64,000 nucleotides of DNA from Pseudomonas sp. NCCP-436 (GTDB taxonomy: Bacteria; Pseudomonadota; Gammaproteobacteria; Pseudomonadales; Pseudomonadaceae), in assembly GCF_019656335.1 (NCBI RefSeq), contig NZ_BPLZ01000013.1:1-64000 (forward strand), given 5' to 3'. The notes beneath the pieces are model-generated. The model saw nothing but the letters and a program-made list of their open reading frames with translations, ran no database searches and was not told the origin of the DNA. The position numbers were made by a program, and so were the translations under genes. This document shows positions 17,018-33,290 of this stretch, piece by piece. How positions within the stretch are numbered: position 1 is the stretch's first letter; every line of letters starts with the position of its first letter.

Positions 17018-17791
17018 ATGAACAAGATCGCACTGCTTGGCGCCCTGGCGCTGTCCTTGATGTCGCCCCTGGCGATGGCCGAGAAACCGCTGCGCATCGG
17101 CATCGAGGCCGCTTACCCACCCTTTGCCTTCAAGACTCCGGATGGCCAGATCGCCGGTTTTGACTATGACATCGGCAATGCCCTGTGCGAAGAGATGAAG
17201 GTTGAGTGCAAGTGGATCGAGCAGGAGTTCGACGGCCTGATTCCGGCGCTGAAGGTGCGCAAGTTCGACGCCGTGCTGTCGTCCATGTCGATTACTGAGG
17301 ATCGCAAGAAGTCCGTTGACTTTACCGGCAAGTACTACGCCACGCCGGCCAAACTGGCGATGAAGGCCGGTACCGAGATCAAGGATCTGCTGGTTGATCT
17401 CAAAGGCAAGAAGGTTGGTGTGCAGCGTTCCTCCGTGTATGACCGTTACGCCACCGATATCTTTGCTCCCGCTGGCGCCGAGATCGTGCGCTACAGCTCG
17501 CAGAACGAAATCTTCCTCGACATGCAGTCCGGTCGCCTGGACGCCACCCTGGCCGATTCGGTGAACATTGATGACGGCTTCCTTAAGACCGAAGCAGGCA
17601 AGGGCTTTGCTTTTGCCGGTCCGGACTTCACCGATGTGAAGTACTTTGGTGAAGGTCAGGGCATCGCTGTGCGCAAGGGCGACAAGGCGCTGGCCGACCG
17701 CATCAGCGCTGCCATTCTGGCCATCCGCGCTAACGGCAAATACAAGGAAGTACAGGACAAGTACTTCGATTTCGACGTTTACGGCGAGTAA
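17018..17791 (+). CDS. aotJ: Arginine/ornithine ABC transporter periplasmic binding protein AotJ
   Basis: A 257-residue solute-binding protein of family 3 (HisJ/ArtJ/LAO type). The signal peptide is [21 protein letters not shown], with mature start near EKPLRIG. The signature [30 protein letters not shown] is at about residues 28-57, and the binding-loop sequences [22 protein letters not shown] and [13 protein letters not shown] follow. It captures arginine and ornithine in the periplasm for AotQMP. A strong hairpin follows the stop and probably sets higher expression than the permease genes. Control by ArgR is supported by upstream sites and by argR lying at the end of the operon. Confidence 0.92.
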   Translation: MNKIALLGALALSLMSPLAMAEKPLRIGIEAAYPPFAFKTPDGQIAGFDYDIGNALCEEMKVECKWIEQEFDGLIPALKVRKFDAVLSSMSITEDRKKSVDFTGKYYATPAKLAMKAGTEIKDLLVDLKGKKVGVQRSSVYDRYATDIFAPAGAEIVRYSSQNEIFLDMQSGRLDATLADSVNIDDGFLKTEAGKGFAFAGPDFTDVKYFGEGQGIAVRKGDKALADRISAAILAIRANGKYKEVQDKYFDFDVYGE

Positions 17792-17808
17792 GCGCTCCAG
17801 AACAGATG

Positions 17809-17849
17809 AAGTGGCACTAACCTTTACTGAGGTTGTGCCACTTTTTTCT
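17809..17849 (+). terminator. Strong terminator/attenuator between aotJ and aotQ
   Basis: A stem AAGTGGCAC-t-AACC (17809-17822) pairs with GGTTGTGCCACTT (17831-17843), with one bulged T and an 8-base loop, and is followed by six T. It looks like an intrinsic terminator that lets only part of transcription into aotQMP-argR, or protects the 3' end of aotJ mRNA. The remaining 126 bases before aotQ show no gene. Confidence 0.85.
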
Positions 17850-17975
17850 TGGCTCATTCTGTGGGAATCGGTCTCTGTTCGCCCGTACTGGCGTTCATGC
17901 TTTGTTCGCCGTTTGGGTCATATCCATTTCCTTTGTGCTATGCGGCGCCACAGGGTGCCTGAGGGGTATTAGCGC

Positions 17976-18665
17976 ATGCTTCAAGGCTACGGCTCGACCA
18001 TACTCGATGGCGCCTGGCTTACCGTGCAGTTGGCATTGCTGTCGATGGCGGTGGCTGTCGCGCTTGGCCTGCTTGGCGCAGCTTTTCGTTTGTCGCCGGT
18101 GAAGTGGCTGGCCTTGCTGGGCGAAACCTATGCCACGGTGATTCGTGGCATTCCCGAGTTGGTATTGATCCTGCTGATTTTCTTCGGCGGTCAGGATCTG
18201 GTGAACCGTATTGCTCCGCTGCTGGGTTACGAGGATTACATCGACATCAATCCGTTCGTGGCGGGTGTCGGCACTCTGGGCTTTATCTATGGTGCCTATC
18301 TTTCGGAAACCTTTCGTGGCGCCTTTATGGCCATTCCCAGGGGGCAAAGCGAAGCGGGTATGGCCTATGGCATGAGTCCGTTGCGGGTTTTCTTTCGCAT
18401 TCTCGTGCCGCAGATGATTCGTCTGGCAATTCCCGGTCTGACCAATAACTGGCTGGTACTGGTCAAGGCTACTGCGCTGATTTCCCTGGTCGGTCTGCAG
18501 GACATGATGGCTCGCGCCAAGAGTGCCGGTGATGCGACCCGCGAGCCCTTCACCTACATCCTTCTGGCTGCGGCGATTTATCTGGCAATCACCAGTGTGT
18601 CGCTACTGGTGCTGCGCTATCTCGAGCGCCGCTATTCGATTGGCGTGAAAGCCGCCGATATTTGA
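17976..18665 (+). CDS. aotQ: Arginine/ornithine ABC transporter permease AotQ
   Basis: A 229-residue inner-membrane permease of the His/Glu/Gln/Arg family. The N-terminal consensus region (LDGAWLTVQLALLSMAVAVALGLLG) precedes TVIRGIPELVLILLIFFGG. The cytoplasmic EAA loop is EAGMAYGMSPLRVFFRILVPQ near residue 130, which docks onto the ATPase AotP. It pairs with AotM to form the channel. The start is ATG 17976; GAGGGG lies upstream. aotM follows after 10 bases. Confidence 0.9.
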   Translation: MLQGYGSTILDGAWLTVQLALLSMAVAVALGLLGAAFRLSPVKWLALLGETYATVIRGIPELVLILLIFFGGQDLVNRIAPLLGYEDYIDINPFVAGVGTLGFIYGAYLSETFRGAFMAIPRGQSEAGMAYGMSPLRVFFRILVPQMIRLAIPGLTNNWLVLVKATALISLVGLQDMMARAKSAGDATREPFTYILLAAAIYLAITSVSLLVLRYLERRYSIGVKAADI

Positions 18666-18675
18666 GGGAGTCGCC

Positions 18676-19374
18676 ATGCTTTTCGATTACAACGTGGTGC
18701 TTGACAGTCTGCCGCTGTATTTCAGCGGTGTGCTGGTGACCCTCAAGCTGTTGTTGGTTGCCCTGGCCGTGGGGTTGTTGCTCGCAGTGCCGCTAGCGGT
18801 GATGCGGGTCTCCAGGCAGAAGTCGATCAATTTCCCGGCCTGGCTCTATACCTACGTGATTCGTGGCACGCCAATGCTGGTGCAACTGTATCTGCTGTAC
18901 TACGGGCTGGCCCAGTTCGAAGTGGTGCGTGAGAGTTTTCTTTGGCCTTATTTGTCCAGTGCCACCTTTTGCGCCTGTCTGGCTTTTGCCATCAATACCA
19001 GCGCCTATACGGCCGAGATCCTTGCAGGTAGCCTCAGGGCTACTCCGCCAGGTGAGATCGAGGCCGCCAAGGCCATGGGCATGTCGCGCGCCAAGCTCTA
19101 CCGGCGAATCCTGCTGCCGTCGGCGCTGCGCCGGGCGTTGCCGCAATACAGCAACGAAGTGATCATGATGCTACACACCACCAGCCTGGCCTCGGTGGTG
19201 ACCCTTATCGACATCACCGGTGCTGCCAAAACCGTCAGTTCCCAGTACTACCTGCCGTTTGAGGCCTACGTTACCGCTGGTCTGTTTTACCTGACACTGA
19301 CCTTCATTCTGGTGCGCCTGTTCAAGCTGGCTGAATGCCGCTGGTTGGCTTACCTGGCGCCGCGCAAGGCCTGA
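18676..19374 (+). CDS. aotM: Arginine/ornithine ABC transporter permease AotM
   Basis: A 232-residue permease, partner of AotQ. TVTLKLLLVALAVGLLL-type membrane helices surround YVIRGTPMLVQLYLLYYGL, and the EAA loop is EAAKAMGMSRAKLYRRILLPSALR near residue 140. A GGGAG ribosome site stands before the start. In P. aeruginosa, as remembered, a fourth gene (aotO, an AstE-like protein) lies between aotM and aotP; here aotP follows almost directly, so aotO is absent. Confidence 0.9.
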   Translation: MLFDYNVVLDSLPLYFSGVLVTLKLLLVALAVGLLLAVPLAVMRVSRQKSINFPAWLYTYVIRGTPMLVQLYLLYYGLAQFEVVRESFLWPYLSSATFCACLAFAINTSAYTAEILAGSLRATPPGEIEAAKAMGMSRAKLYRRILLPSALRRALPQYSNEVIMMLHTTSLASVVTLIDITGAAKTVSSQYYLPFEAYVTAGLFYLTLTFILVRLFKLAECRWLAYLAPRKA

Positions 19375-19402
19375 TGCCATGACGATTCAAGAGAGTCCGA
19401 AC

Positions 19403-20167
19403 ATGTACAAACTCGAAGTGCAGGATTTGCACAAACGCTATGGCGCCAATGAGGTGATCAAGGGCGTATCGATGGCCGCTAAGGCTGGCGACGTGATCAG
19501 TATCATCGGCTCCAGTGGCTCGGGCAAAAGCACTTTCCTGCGCTGTCTGAATCTGCTGGAGCAGCCTCATGCCGGGCGCATCCTGCTTAACGGCGAGGAG
19601 CTGAAGCTGGTGCCGACCAAGGATGGTTCGCTACGTGCCGCCGATGCCCGGCAGCTGCAGCGCATGCGCTCGCGTCTGACCATGGTGTTCCAGCATTTCA
19701 ACCTGTGGTCGCATATGACGGTGCTGGAAAACGTCATGGAGGCGCCGGTGCATGTGCTGGGTGTGAGCAAGGCCGAAGCCCGTGACAGGGCCGAGCACTA
19801 TCTGGCTAAGGTTGGTGTGATGCATCGCAAGGAGGCCTATCCGGCGCATATGTCCGGTGGCGAGCAGCAGCGCGTGGCCATCGCCCGTGCTCTGGCGATG
19901 GAGCCGGAGGTGATGTTGTTTGACGAGCCGACCTCTGCGCTGGATCCGGAGCTGGTCGGCGAGGTGCTCAAGGTGATGCAGGATCTGGCTACTGAAGGTC
20001 GCACCATGGTGGTGGTGACTCACGAGATGGGTTTTGCTCGCGAGGTGTCGAACCAGTTGCTGTTCCTGCACAAGGGGTTGGTGGAGGAGAGTGGCTGCCC
20101 GCGCGAGGTGCTGGCCAATCCGCAGTCGGAGCGACTGCGCCAGTTTCTGGCTGGCAGTCTCAAATAA
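19403..20167 (+). CDS. aotP: Arginine/ornithine ABC transporter ATP-binding protein AotP
   Basis: An ATPase subunit of about 254 residues. Walker A is GSSGSGKST near residue 37, the Q loop is VFQHFNLWSHMTVLENV, the ABC signature is MSGGEQQRVAIARAL near 152, Walker B is EVMLFDEPTSALDPE, and the switch His is in VVTHEMGFA. I choose ATG 19403 (MYKLEVQDLHKRYG) from homologue N-termini and GAGAG 7 bases upstream; ATG 19379, 4 bases after aotM, is the alternative. It drives arginine import by AotQM. argR follows after 89 bases. Confidence 0.9.
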   Translation: MYKLEVQDLHKRYGANEVIKGVSMAAKAGDVISIIGSSGSGKSTFLRCLNLLEQPHAGRILLNGEELKLVPTKDGSLRAADARQLQRMRSRLTMVFQHFNLWSHMTVLENVMEAPVHVLGVSKAEARDRAEHYLAKVGVMHRKEAYPAHMSGGEQQRVAIARALAMEPEVMLFDEPTSALDPELVGEVLKVMQDLATEGRTMVVVTHEMGFAREVSNQLLFLHKGLVEESGCPREVLANPQSERLRQFLAGSLK

Positions 20168-20256
20168 CGCGATGGAGAGTCGGGCTGTGTGTCGACCGCG
20201 GGAAGTGGGTAGACTCCGCCCTGAGTTGGTGCATAGCAGACTGTGAGCAGGTACTC

Positions 20257-21237
20257 ATGACCCCTCATCGAATCGGCTTTCTCTACTGGCCCGGAACCAG
20301 GGCGCTGACCCTTTCCCTGGCCGAGGAAGCGCTGCGTGTGGCACAACGCGTGCACCCGGAGGTGGTGTACGAACTGGTGTTTCTTCAGGCAGAGGACTCT
20401 GCTGGAGATGACTGGCGCCTGCCCGGGCAGTCCTGGGTTGGGCAGATGGACGGACTGGGCAAGCTGTTTTTGCTGGCAGACGAGCCTTCTATGCAGGTAT
20501 CCGCCTCGCTGGCGGCGGCCCTCAAGCAACTGGTGCGCGCTGGTTGCCAGGTTGGCGGATTGTCGGCCGGGGTTTATCTGCTGGCGCAGCTTGGCCTGCT
20601 TGACGGGTACCGGGCAGCGGTGCACTGGCGCTGGCAAGACGATTTTGCCGAGCGTTTTCCCAAGGTCATCGTCACCAGCCATTTGTTCGATTGGGATCGT
20701 GACCGGCTGACGGCCTGCGGTGGACTGGCGGTGCTGGATCTGCTGCTGGCGGTACTGGCGCGCGACCATGGTGCCGAGCTGGCCGGGGCGGTGAGCGAGG
20801 AGCTGGTGGTCGAGCGTATCCGCGAGGGCGGTGAACGCCAGCGTATTCCGCTGCAGAACCGACTGGGCTCCAGTCATCCCAAGCTTACCCAGGCGGTGCT
20901 GCTGATGGAGGCCAACATTGAAGAACCGCTGACCACCGACGAAATCGCTCAGCACGTCTGCGTCTCGCGCCGCCAGTTGGAACGGATTTTCAAGCAGTAC
21001 CTCAATCGTGTGCCGAGTCAGTACTATCTGGAACTGCGCTTGAACAAGGCTCGCCAGCTCTTGATGCAGACCAGCAAGTCGATCATCCAGATTGGCTTGT
21101 CCTGCGGTTTCTCCTCAGGTCCGCATTTTTCCAGCGCCTACCGCAACTTCTTTGGTGCCACTCCGCGTGATGACCGCAACCAGAGACGCAGCAATAGTCC
21201 CTTCGAATTGAGTTCGCCTCCGCTTGAGCGTGGTTGA
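20257..21237 (+). CDS. argR: Arginine-responsive AraC-family regulator ArgR
   Basis: A 326-residue protein unlike the E. coli ArgR repressor. Residues about 1-190 form a DJ-1/PfpI glutamine-amidotransferase-like ligand domain (RIGFLYWPGTRALTLSLAEEALRVA, GLSAGVYLLAQLGLLDG, TACGGLAVLDLLLAVLARDHG). Residues about 215-310 carry AraC helix-turn-helix motifs (TTDEIAQHVCVSRRQLERIFKQYL and IIQIGLSCGFSSGPHFSSAYRNFFG). In pseudomonads this regulator activates the aot and aru operons when arginine is present and represses some biosynthetic genes. Position at the end of aotJQMP and upstream of aruC supports the name. Confidence 0.92.
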   Translation: MTPHRIGFLYWPGTRALTLSLAEEALRVAQRVHPEVVYELVFLQAEDSAGDDWRLPGQSWVGQMDGLGKLFLLADEPSMQVSASLAAALKQLVRAGCQVGGLSAGVYLLAQLGLLDGYRAAVHWRWQDDFAERFPKVIVTSHLFDWDRDRLTACGGLAVLDLLLAVLARDHGAELAGAVSEELVVERIREGGERQRIPLQNRLGSSHPKLTQAVLLMEANIEEPLTTDEIAQHVCVSRRQLERIFKQYLNRVPSQYYLELRLNKARQLLMQTSKSIIQIGLSCGFSSGPHFSSAYRNFFGATPRDDRNQRRSNSPFELSSPPLERG

Positions 21238-22781
<1,544 letters not shown>

Positions 22782-22820
22782 CCGGCCATTCTCCGACAGA
22801 GAAACGAGAAGGAGTTATCC

Positions 22821-23846
22821 ATGCTGGTGATGCGCCCCGCGCAAATGGCGGATCTGGCCGAAGTGCAGCGTCTGGCGGCGGACAGTCCGGTAGGCGTGAC
22901 CTCGCTGCCGGATGATGCCGGTCGCCTGGGCGACAAGATTGCCGCATCGGAGGCTTCCTTCTCGGCTGAAGTCAGCTTCAATGGCGAGGAAAGCTATTTC
23001 TTCGTCCTTGAGGACAGCGAGAGTGGGCGGCTGGTCGGTTGTTCCGGCATCGTTGCCTCGGCCGGTTATTCCGAACCCTTCTACAGCTTCCGCAATGAAA
23101 CCTTTGTTCACAACTCCCGCGAGCTGAAGATCCACAACAAGATTCATGTGCTGTCACTGTGCCATGATCTGACTGGAAACAGTCTGTTGACCAGTTTCTA
23201 TGTGGAACGGCCACTGGTGGGAACCCCATACGCCGAGCTCAATTCGCGCGGTCGCCTGCTGTTTATGGCGACGCATCCGGAGCGTTTCGCCGATGCCGTG
23301 GTGGTGGAAATCGTCGGCCACAGTGACGAGCAGGGCGACTCGCCGTTCTGGGATGCCGTGGGTCGCAATTTCTTCGACATGTCCTACGCCGAGGCTGAGC
23401 GCCTGTGCGGTCTGAAGAGCCGAACCTTCCTGGCCGAGTTGATGCCCCATTACCCCATCTATGTGCCACTGCTGTCGGATGCGGCGCAGGAAGCCATGGG
23501 CCAGGTACATCCGCGAGCCCAGATCACTTTCGACATTCTTATGCGTGAGGGCTTCGAGACCGACCACTACATCGACATCTTCGACGGCGGGCCGACCCTG
23601 CATGCGCGCACCTCAAGCATCCGCAGCATTGCCCAGAGCCGGGTGGTGCCGGTGCATGTGGCGGCGGCCGGCGAGCCTGCGCCCAGCGGTCGGCAGTACC
23701 TGGTCAGCAACGGCCAGCTGCAGGATTTCCGCGCCATCGTCGCGGAGTTGGACTGGGTGCCGGGCAAGCCCGTGGTGCTCAGTCAGGAAGCTGCTGATGC
23801 GCTGGATGTGGGCGAGGGCAGTACGGTGCGGCTGGTTGCGGTCTGA
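22821..23846 (+). CDS. aruF: Arginine N-succinyltransferase, alpha subunit
   Basis: A 341-residue AstA-family acyltransferase. Together with AruG it transfers succinyl from succinyl-CoA to the alpha-amino group of arginine (or ornithine), the first AST step. Characteristic segments are MLVMRPAQMADLAEVQRLA, GVTSLPDDAGRLGDKIAAS, LCHDLTGNSLLTSFYV, and HSDEQGDSPFWDAVGRNFFDMSYAEAE (shown in shortened form: SPFWDAVGRNFF). The start follows AAGGAG by 8 bases. aruF and aruG are tandem paralogues, the two-subunit arrangement peculiar to Pseudomonas; enterobacteria have one astA. Confidence 0.93.
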   Translation: MLVMRPAQMADLAEVQRLAADSPVGVTSLPDDAGRLGDKIAASEASFSAEVSFNGEESYFFVLEDSESGRLVGCSGIVASAGYSEPFYSFRNETFVHNSRELKIHNKIHVLSLCHDLTGNSLLTSFYVERPLVGTPYAELNSRGRLLFMATHPERFADAVVVEIVGHSDEQGDSPFWDAVGRNFFDMSYAEAERLCGLKSRTFLAELMPHYPIYVPLLSDAAQEAMGQVHPRAQITFDILMREGFETDHYIDIFDGGPTLHARTSSIRSIAQSRVVPVHVAAAGEPAPSGRQYLVSNGQLQDFRAIVAELDWVPGKPVVLSQEAADALDVGEGSTVRLVAV

Positions 23847-23935
23847 GTCGCCGGGCTAGTCATGTGCTGCAGGCCGGCTTGTCCCGCTGAGTGCCTGCCT
23901 GTTGCTTGAAGTTAATAGTTGATCCGGAGGATCCC

Positions 23936-26473
<2,538 letters not shown>

Positions 26474-26474
<1 letters not shown>

Positions 26475-27820
26475 TGTCCGCTTATGAAATGAATTTCGAC
26501 GGCCTGGTCGGGCCGACTCACAACTATGGCGGATTGTCCTACGGCAATGTCGCCTCGCAGAGCAACAGTCAGGCTCTGTCCAACCCGCGTGAGGCGGCGC
26601 GGCAGGGGCTGGCGAAGATGAAGGCGCTAATGGATATGGGCTTCAAGCAGGGCGTGCTGGCTCCGCAGGAGCGTCCGGCGGTGAACGTGCTGCGCAGCCT
26701 GGGTTTCAGCGGCAGCGACACCGAAGTAATCAGTCGTGCAGCGCGCGAGGCGATGCCGCTGCTGGTAGCCAGTTGCTCGGCTTCGAGCATGTGGACGGCC
26801 AACGCCTGCACCGTCAGTCCCAGCGCCGATACTGCCGATGGTCGCGTGCATTTCACTGCGGCCAACCTCAACTGCAAGTTCCATCGCAGCATTGAGCATC
26901 CGACCACCAGTCGTATCCTGCAGGCCATGTTCGCCAGTGAGGCGCACTTCGCCCATCACCCGGCGTTGCCGGCAGTGACCCAGTTTGGCGACGAAGGTGC
27001 CGCCAACCACACGCGCTTCTGCCGCAGCTATGGCGATGCCGGCGTGGAATTCTTCGTTTATGGTCGCAGCGCCTTCGACAGCCGTTACCCGGCGCCGTCC
27101 CGTTACCCGGCCCGGCAGACGCTGGAGGCCAGTCAGGCCGTGGCGCGGCTGCACGGACTGAGTGAGCAGGGCGTGGTCTATGCCCAGCAAAACCCGGCAG
27201 TGATCGACCAGGGGGTGTTCCACAACGACGTTATTGCAGTGGGCAACGCTGAGGTGCTGTTTTATCACCAAGATGCCTTCCTCGATAGCGACAGGGTACT
27301 GGCCGAACTGGCCGACAAGCTGACGCGCTGCGGCGGTCGGCTGCAGTCTGTATGCGTGCCGCGGGCAGCGGTGAGTGTGCAGGACGCCGTCAGTTCCTAC
27401 CTGTTCAACAGCCAGCTGCTTAGTCGTGCCGATGGCAGCATGCTGTTGGTGGTGCCGGAGGAGTGTCGCAACAACGCCAGTGTCTGGAATTACCTGCAAC
27501 AGCTCATCAGCGGCAGAGGGCCGATTTGCGAGGTGCTGGTGTTCGATCTCAAGCAGAGCATGCAGAACGGCGGCGGGCCTGCTTGTTTACGCCTGCGTGT
27601 GGCCCTGAATGAGCGGGAGCTGGCGGCGGTCAACCCGGGCGTGATACTGACTGCTGAATTGCACGCCACGCTGCTGGCATGGGTCGAGAAGCATTACCGC
27701 GACCGCCTCAGCGAGGCCGACCTGGCCGATCCGCAGCTGTTGATTGAATGTCGTACGGCATTGGATGAACTGACGCAGATCCTTAAACTGGGCTCGGTCT
27801 ATCCTTTCCAGATGAACTGA
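26474..27820 (+). CDS. aruB: N-succinylarginine dihydrolase
   Basis: A 448-residue AstB enzyme of the guanidino-group-modifying fold. It hydrolyses succinylarginine to succinylornithine, two ammonia and CO2. The N-terminus reads [39 protein letters not shown] is near residue 97 and [15 protein letters not shown] near 247 (catalytic His region). The catalytic Cys is expected near the C-terminus in [12 protein letters not shown]. Start overlaps the aruD stop (TGATG), which supports coupling. Confidence 0.93.
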
Positions 27821-27895
27821 AATGACCGGCCGCCACGTGCTGTGGCTGGCTGCAACCCTTGATTAGCCTTCCCTGCACCTGTCTCCGGAGACTTT

Positions 27896-28174
27896 ATGAG
27901 CGACGCCCTGCAACTGATTCTTGAAGATAGCGACGGCACCCAACTGGAAACCTCATGCAGCCGCTTTGCCGTGGTCTGGCAGGGCAAGGAGGTGTGGGTT
28001 CAGGCAGTTGGCGACCAGTTGCTGATTGGTGTCGACGTGGAGGAGGGCGATACCGAGTATGCCAACCTGCTGCTGCGCCCACAGGCCACCAATCTGGTCA
28101 GTCTGCAGTTGGAGATGGAGCCGGCACTGGCTGATGACGATGATCATGTCCATGGTCCGGACTGCAATCATTAA
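27896..28174 (+). CDS. Small conserved protein of the aru operon
   Basis: A 92-residue acidic protein in the position of the small hypothetical gene between aruB and aruE in P. aeruginosa (as I recall). The C-terminus [13 protein letters not shown] has three His and one Cys in nine residues and looks like a metal-binding tail. The remainder ([32 protein letters not shown]) suggests a small beta fold. It has a good ribosome site (CCGGAG) and aruE follows after 17 bases, so it is co-transcribed. Role unknown; metal delivery to the zinc enzyme AruE would be speculation. Confidence 0.8.
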   Translation: MSDALQLILEDSDGTQLETSCSRFAVVWQGKEVWVQAVGDQLLIGVDVEEGDTEYANLLLRPQATNLVSLQLEMEPALADDDDHVHGPDCNH

Positions 28175-28191
28175 GTCCTGAGGAGTACCCG

Positions 28192-29208
28192 ATGCTTGCC
28201 CTCGGCAAACTGCTTGAGCTGACCCTGGCCGGCCACGAGCCTGCGGCGAAGATTCAACTGACTCCCGATGGCACGCGTCTGCGCTGGCTGGATGAAGGGG
28301 CGCTGGAGGTGACGCCGCCGGCGGACCGTGACAGTGGCCTTGATCTGTTGCTGTCGGCGGGTATCCATGGCAACGAGACGGCGCCGATCGAACTGCTCGA
28401 TCGCCTGTTGCGTGCGATTGCCCGCAACGAGCTGCATCCGGCGGCGCGTCTGCTTTTCCTGTTCGGCAATCCCGAGGCTATCCGTCGTGGTGAGCGCTAT
28501 GTCGAGCAGGATCTGAACCGCCTGTTCAGTGGCTGTCATGCGCAAACCAGTGGTTTCGAAGCGATTCGTGCCTGTGATCTGGAGCACCTGTGCGCCACCT
28601 TCTTCGGCAAGTCCAGTGAACGCATTAGACTGCACTACGATCTGCATACGGCAATCCGTGGTTCGCGGATCGAGCAGTTTGCGCTCTATCCCTGGCAGGA
28701 GGGGCGCCGTCACTCGCGCCGCGAGCTGCAGCGCCTGCAGCGTGCCGGCATTGAGGCGGTACTGCTGCAGAATCGGCCGTCGACTACCTTTAGCGCATAC
28801 ACATACGCCGAACTCGGGGCTGAGGCCTTTACCCTTGAGCTGGGCAAGGCCCGGGCTTTCGGGCAGAACCAGATGGTCAATCTCGATCGTCTGGAGCAAT
28901 TGCTGTGCGAGTTGATTGAGGGGCGTGAGCCTGTCGACGAGGCTGAGGGCAGTCTCGACGGTCTGCAGCTGTTCTCGGTATCTCGCGAGATCATCAAGCA
29001 CAGTGACGAGTTCCGTCTGCACTTGCCGGCCGATATCGAGAACTTCAGCGAGCTGCTTCCCGGTTACCTGCTGGCCGAGGATATTGCCGGCAGCCGCTGG
29101 GTGGTCGAGGAGCAGGGGGCGCGCATCATCTTCCCCAATCCGCGGGTGAAGAACGGTCTGCGTGCCGGGCTGCTCGTGGTTCCTCACGACGGTGCCGGAC
29201 TGGTCTAG
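28192..29208 (+). CDS. aruE: Succinylglutamate desuccinylase
   Basis: A 338-residue zinc-dependent AstE/aspartoacylase-family enzyme. It performs the last AST step, splitting succinylglutamate into succinate and glutamate. The zinc motif HGNE is in [15 protein letters not shown] near residue 60, and the third ligand is in [11 protein letters not shown] near 150. The catalytic Glu is expected in [12 protein letters not shown] near 215. Length is normal. With this gene the full pathway from arginine to glutamate is encoded in the window. Confidence 0.92.
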   Translation: MLALGKLLELTLAGHEPAAKIQLTPDGTRLRWLDEGALEVTPPADRDSGLDLLLSAGIHGNETAPIELLDRLLRAIARNELHPAARLLFLFGNPEAIRRGERYVEQDLNRLFSGCHAQTSGFEAIRACDLEHLCATFFGKSSERIRLHYDLHTAIRGSRIEQFALYPWQEGRRHSRRELQRLQRAGIEAVLLQNRPSTTFSAYTYAELGAEAFTLELGKARAFGQNQMVNLDRLEQLLCELIEGREPVDEAEGSLDGLQLFSVSREIIKHSDEFRLHLPADIENFSELLPGYLLAEDIAGSRWVVEEQGARIIFPNPRVKNGLRAGLLVVPHDGAGLV

Positions 29209-29300
29209 CTGAACGGCGCCTTTGGCGTTCAACTGTACCTTGTGGCTGTAGTCACGCTCTCCGTAGCATGCTGGCTTCACCCTCAACCGGAAGCTATGTT

Positions 29301-30305
29301 ATGGCTCTGATCGATCTGCGCAGCGACACTGTCACTCAACCCACTCCCGGCATGCGCGAGGCCATGATGGCGGCCGAGCTGGGCGATGACGTCTATGCCG
29401 AAGATCCTTCGGTGAATCGTCTGGAGGCCTGGCTGGCTGACGAGCTGGGCTTTGACGCAGCTTTGTTCGTACCCAGCGGCACCATGAGCAATCTGCTCGC
29501 GCTGATGGCGCACTGCGAGCGTGGTGAGGAATACATCGTCGGTCAGCAGGCGCACACCTACAAATACGAAGGTGGCGGGGCGGCGGTACTAGGCTCGATC
29601 CAGCCGCAGCCACTGGATAACGAAGCCGACGGCTCGCTGGATCTGGCCCGGGTCGAGGCGGCTATCAAGCCGGACGATTTTCATTTTGCCCGTACCCGGC
29701 TACTGGCTCTGGAAAACACCATGCAGGGCAAGGTGCTGCCGCTCGACTATCTGGCTGCTGCGCGTGAGCTGACACAGCGCCGCGGCCTGAACCTGCACCT
29801 GGACGGGGCGCGACTGTACAATGCCGCGATTCGACTGGGTGTGCCGGCGCGCGAGATCACTCGTTATTTCGACTCGGCCTCGGTCTGCCTGTCCAAGGGG
29901 CTTGGTGCGCCAGTTGGCTCGGTGCTTTGCGGCAGCTCTGCGCTGATTGCTCGCGCTAGGCGTTTGCGCAAGATGGTTGGTGGAGGCATGCGCCAGGCCG
30001 GTGTGCTGGCGGCAGCCGGACTTTATGCCCTGCAGCACCAGGTTGCCAGGCTGGCCGAAGATCATGCCAATGCCGCCCGGCTGGGAGAGGCGCTGGCAGG
30101 GCTGGGCTATGCCGTCGAGCCTGTGCAGACCAACATGGTCTACGTCCAGCTAGGTGAACGTGCTGCGCGGCTCAAGGCTTTCATGGCCGAGCGTGCTATC
30201 GCCGTCAGCGCCGCGCCGCGTCTGCGTCTGGTCACCCACCTGGGCGTGAGCCCGGTAGACATCGAGCGGGTGATCGCCGCTTTCGCCGCTTTTCGCGACC
30301 ATTGA
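29301..30305 (+). CDS. ltaE: Low-specificity L-threonine aldolase
   Basis: A 334-residue PLP enzyme of the threonine aldolase family that cleaves L-threonine or L-allo-threonine to glycine and acetaldehyde. N-terminal signature [34 protein letters not shown] near residue 57; [12 protein letters not shown] near 170; Schiff-base Lys in [14 protein letters not shown] near 200. ATG 29301 (MALIDLR) is chosen from homologues. It lies between aruE and alaS in the same direction with a 92-base gap before it. Confidence 0.9.
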   Translation: MALIDLRSDTVTQPTPGMREAMMAAELGDDVYAEDPSVNRLEAWLADELGFDAALFVPSGTMSNLLALMAHCERGEEYIVGQQAHTYKYEGGGAAVLGSIQPQPLDNEADGSLDLARVEAAIKPDDFHFARTRLLALENTMQGKVLPLDYLAAARELTQRRGLNLHLDGARLYNAAIRLGVPAREITRYFDSASVCLSKGLGAPVGSVLCGSSALIARARRLRKMVGGGMRQAGVLAAAGLYALQHQVARLAEDHANAARLGEALAGLGYAVEPVQTNMVYVQLGERAARLKAFMAERAIAVSAAPRLRLVTHLGVSPVDIERVIAAFAAFRDH

Positions 30306-30562
30306 GCGACAGTTGGCTGCCTCATAGCGGCCCGCTATCAACAAGGCACTAGCCGCCGCCGCCGGGGCCTATATAATGCGTGCCTTTCAGACCGTGTGTA
30401 AGCGACCGTGCTCGGTCATGCCGCCGCAGGGCGGCGTGTGCCGTTACGTTCGTGCCTGGGGGCTGCAGCGGCTAGTGCCGTGTGTGTTTCCTTGCTCGCC
30501 ACGTTTTCACCTTGTCTGCTTCGCCGGCCTTGTCGTGGTCGCCTGATTCCTTGGATATCTCT
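30306..30562 (+). promoter_or_regulatory. alaS leader with putative promoter
   Basis: The 257-base gap has TATAAT at 30372-30377 in the context CCTATATAATGCG, a strong extended -10-like element, but no clear -35. The transcript would have a leader of about 180 bases containing a GCCGCC-gca-GGGCGGC hairpin near 30420-30436. No T-box or other known riboswitch was recognised. Confidence 0.4.
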
Positions 30563-33187
<2,625 letters not shown>

Positions 33188-33290
33188 CGGCTGGAAAAGA
33201 CAGGGCCGGCGTTGCGCCCGGCGGGCCTTGGCAGCATAACCCGATGCGGGTTTAATGGGCGCCCTTCGAGGAATCAGGCGGCTTTTTGAA

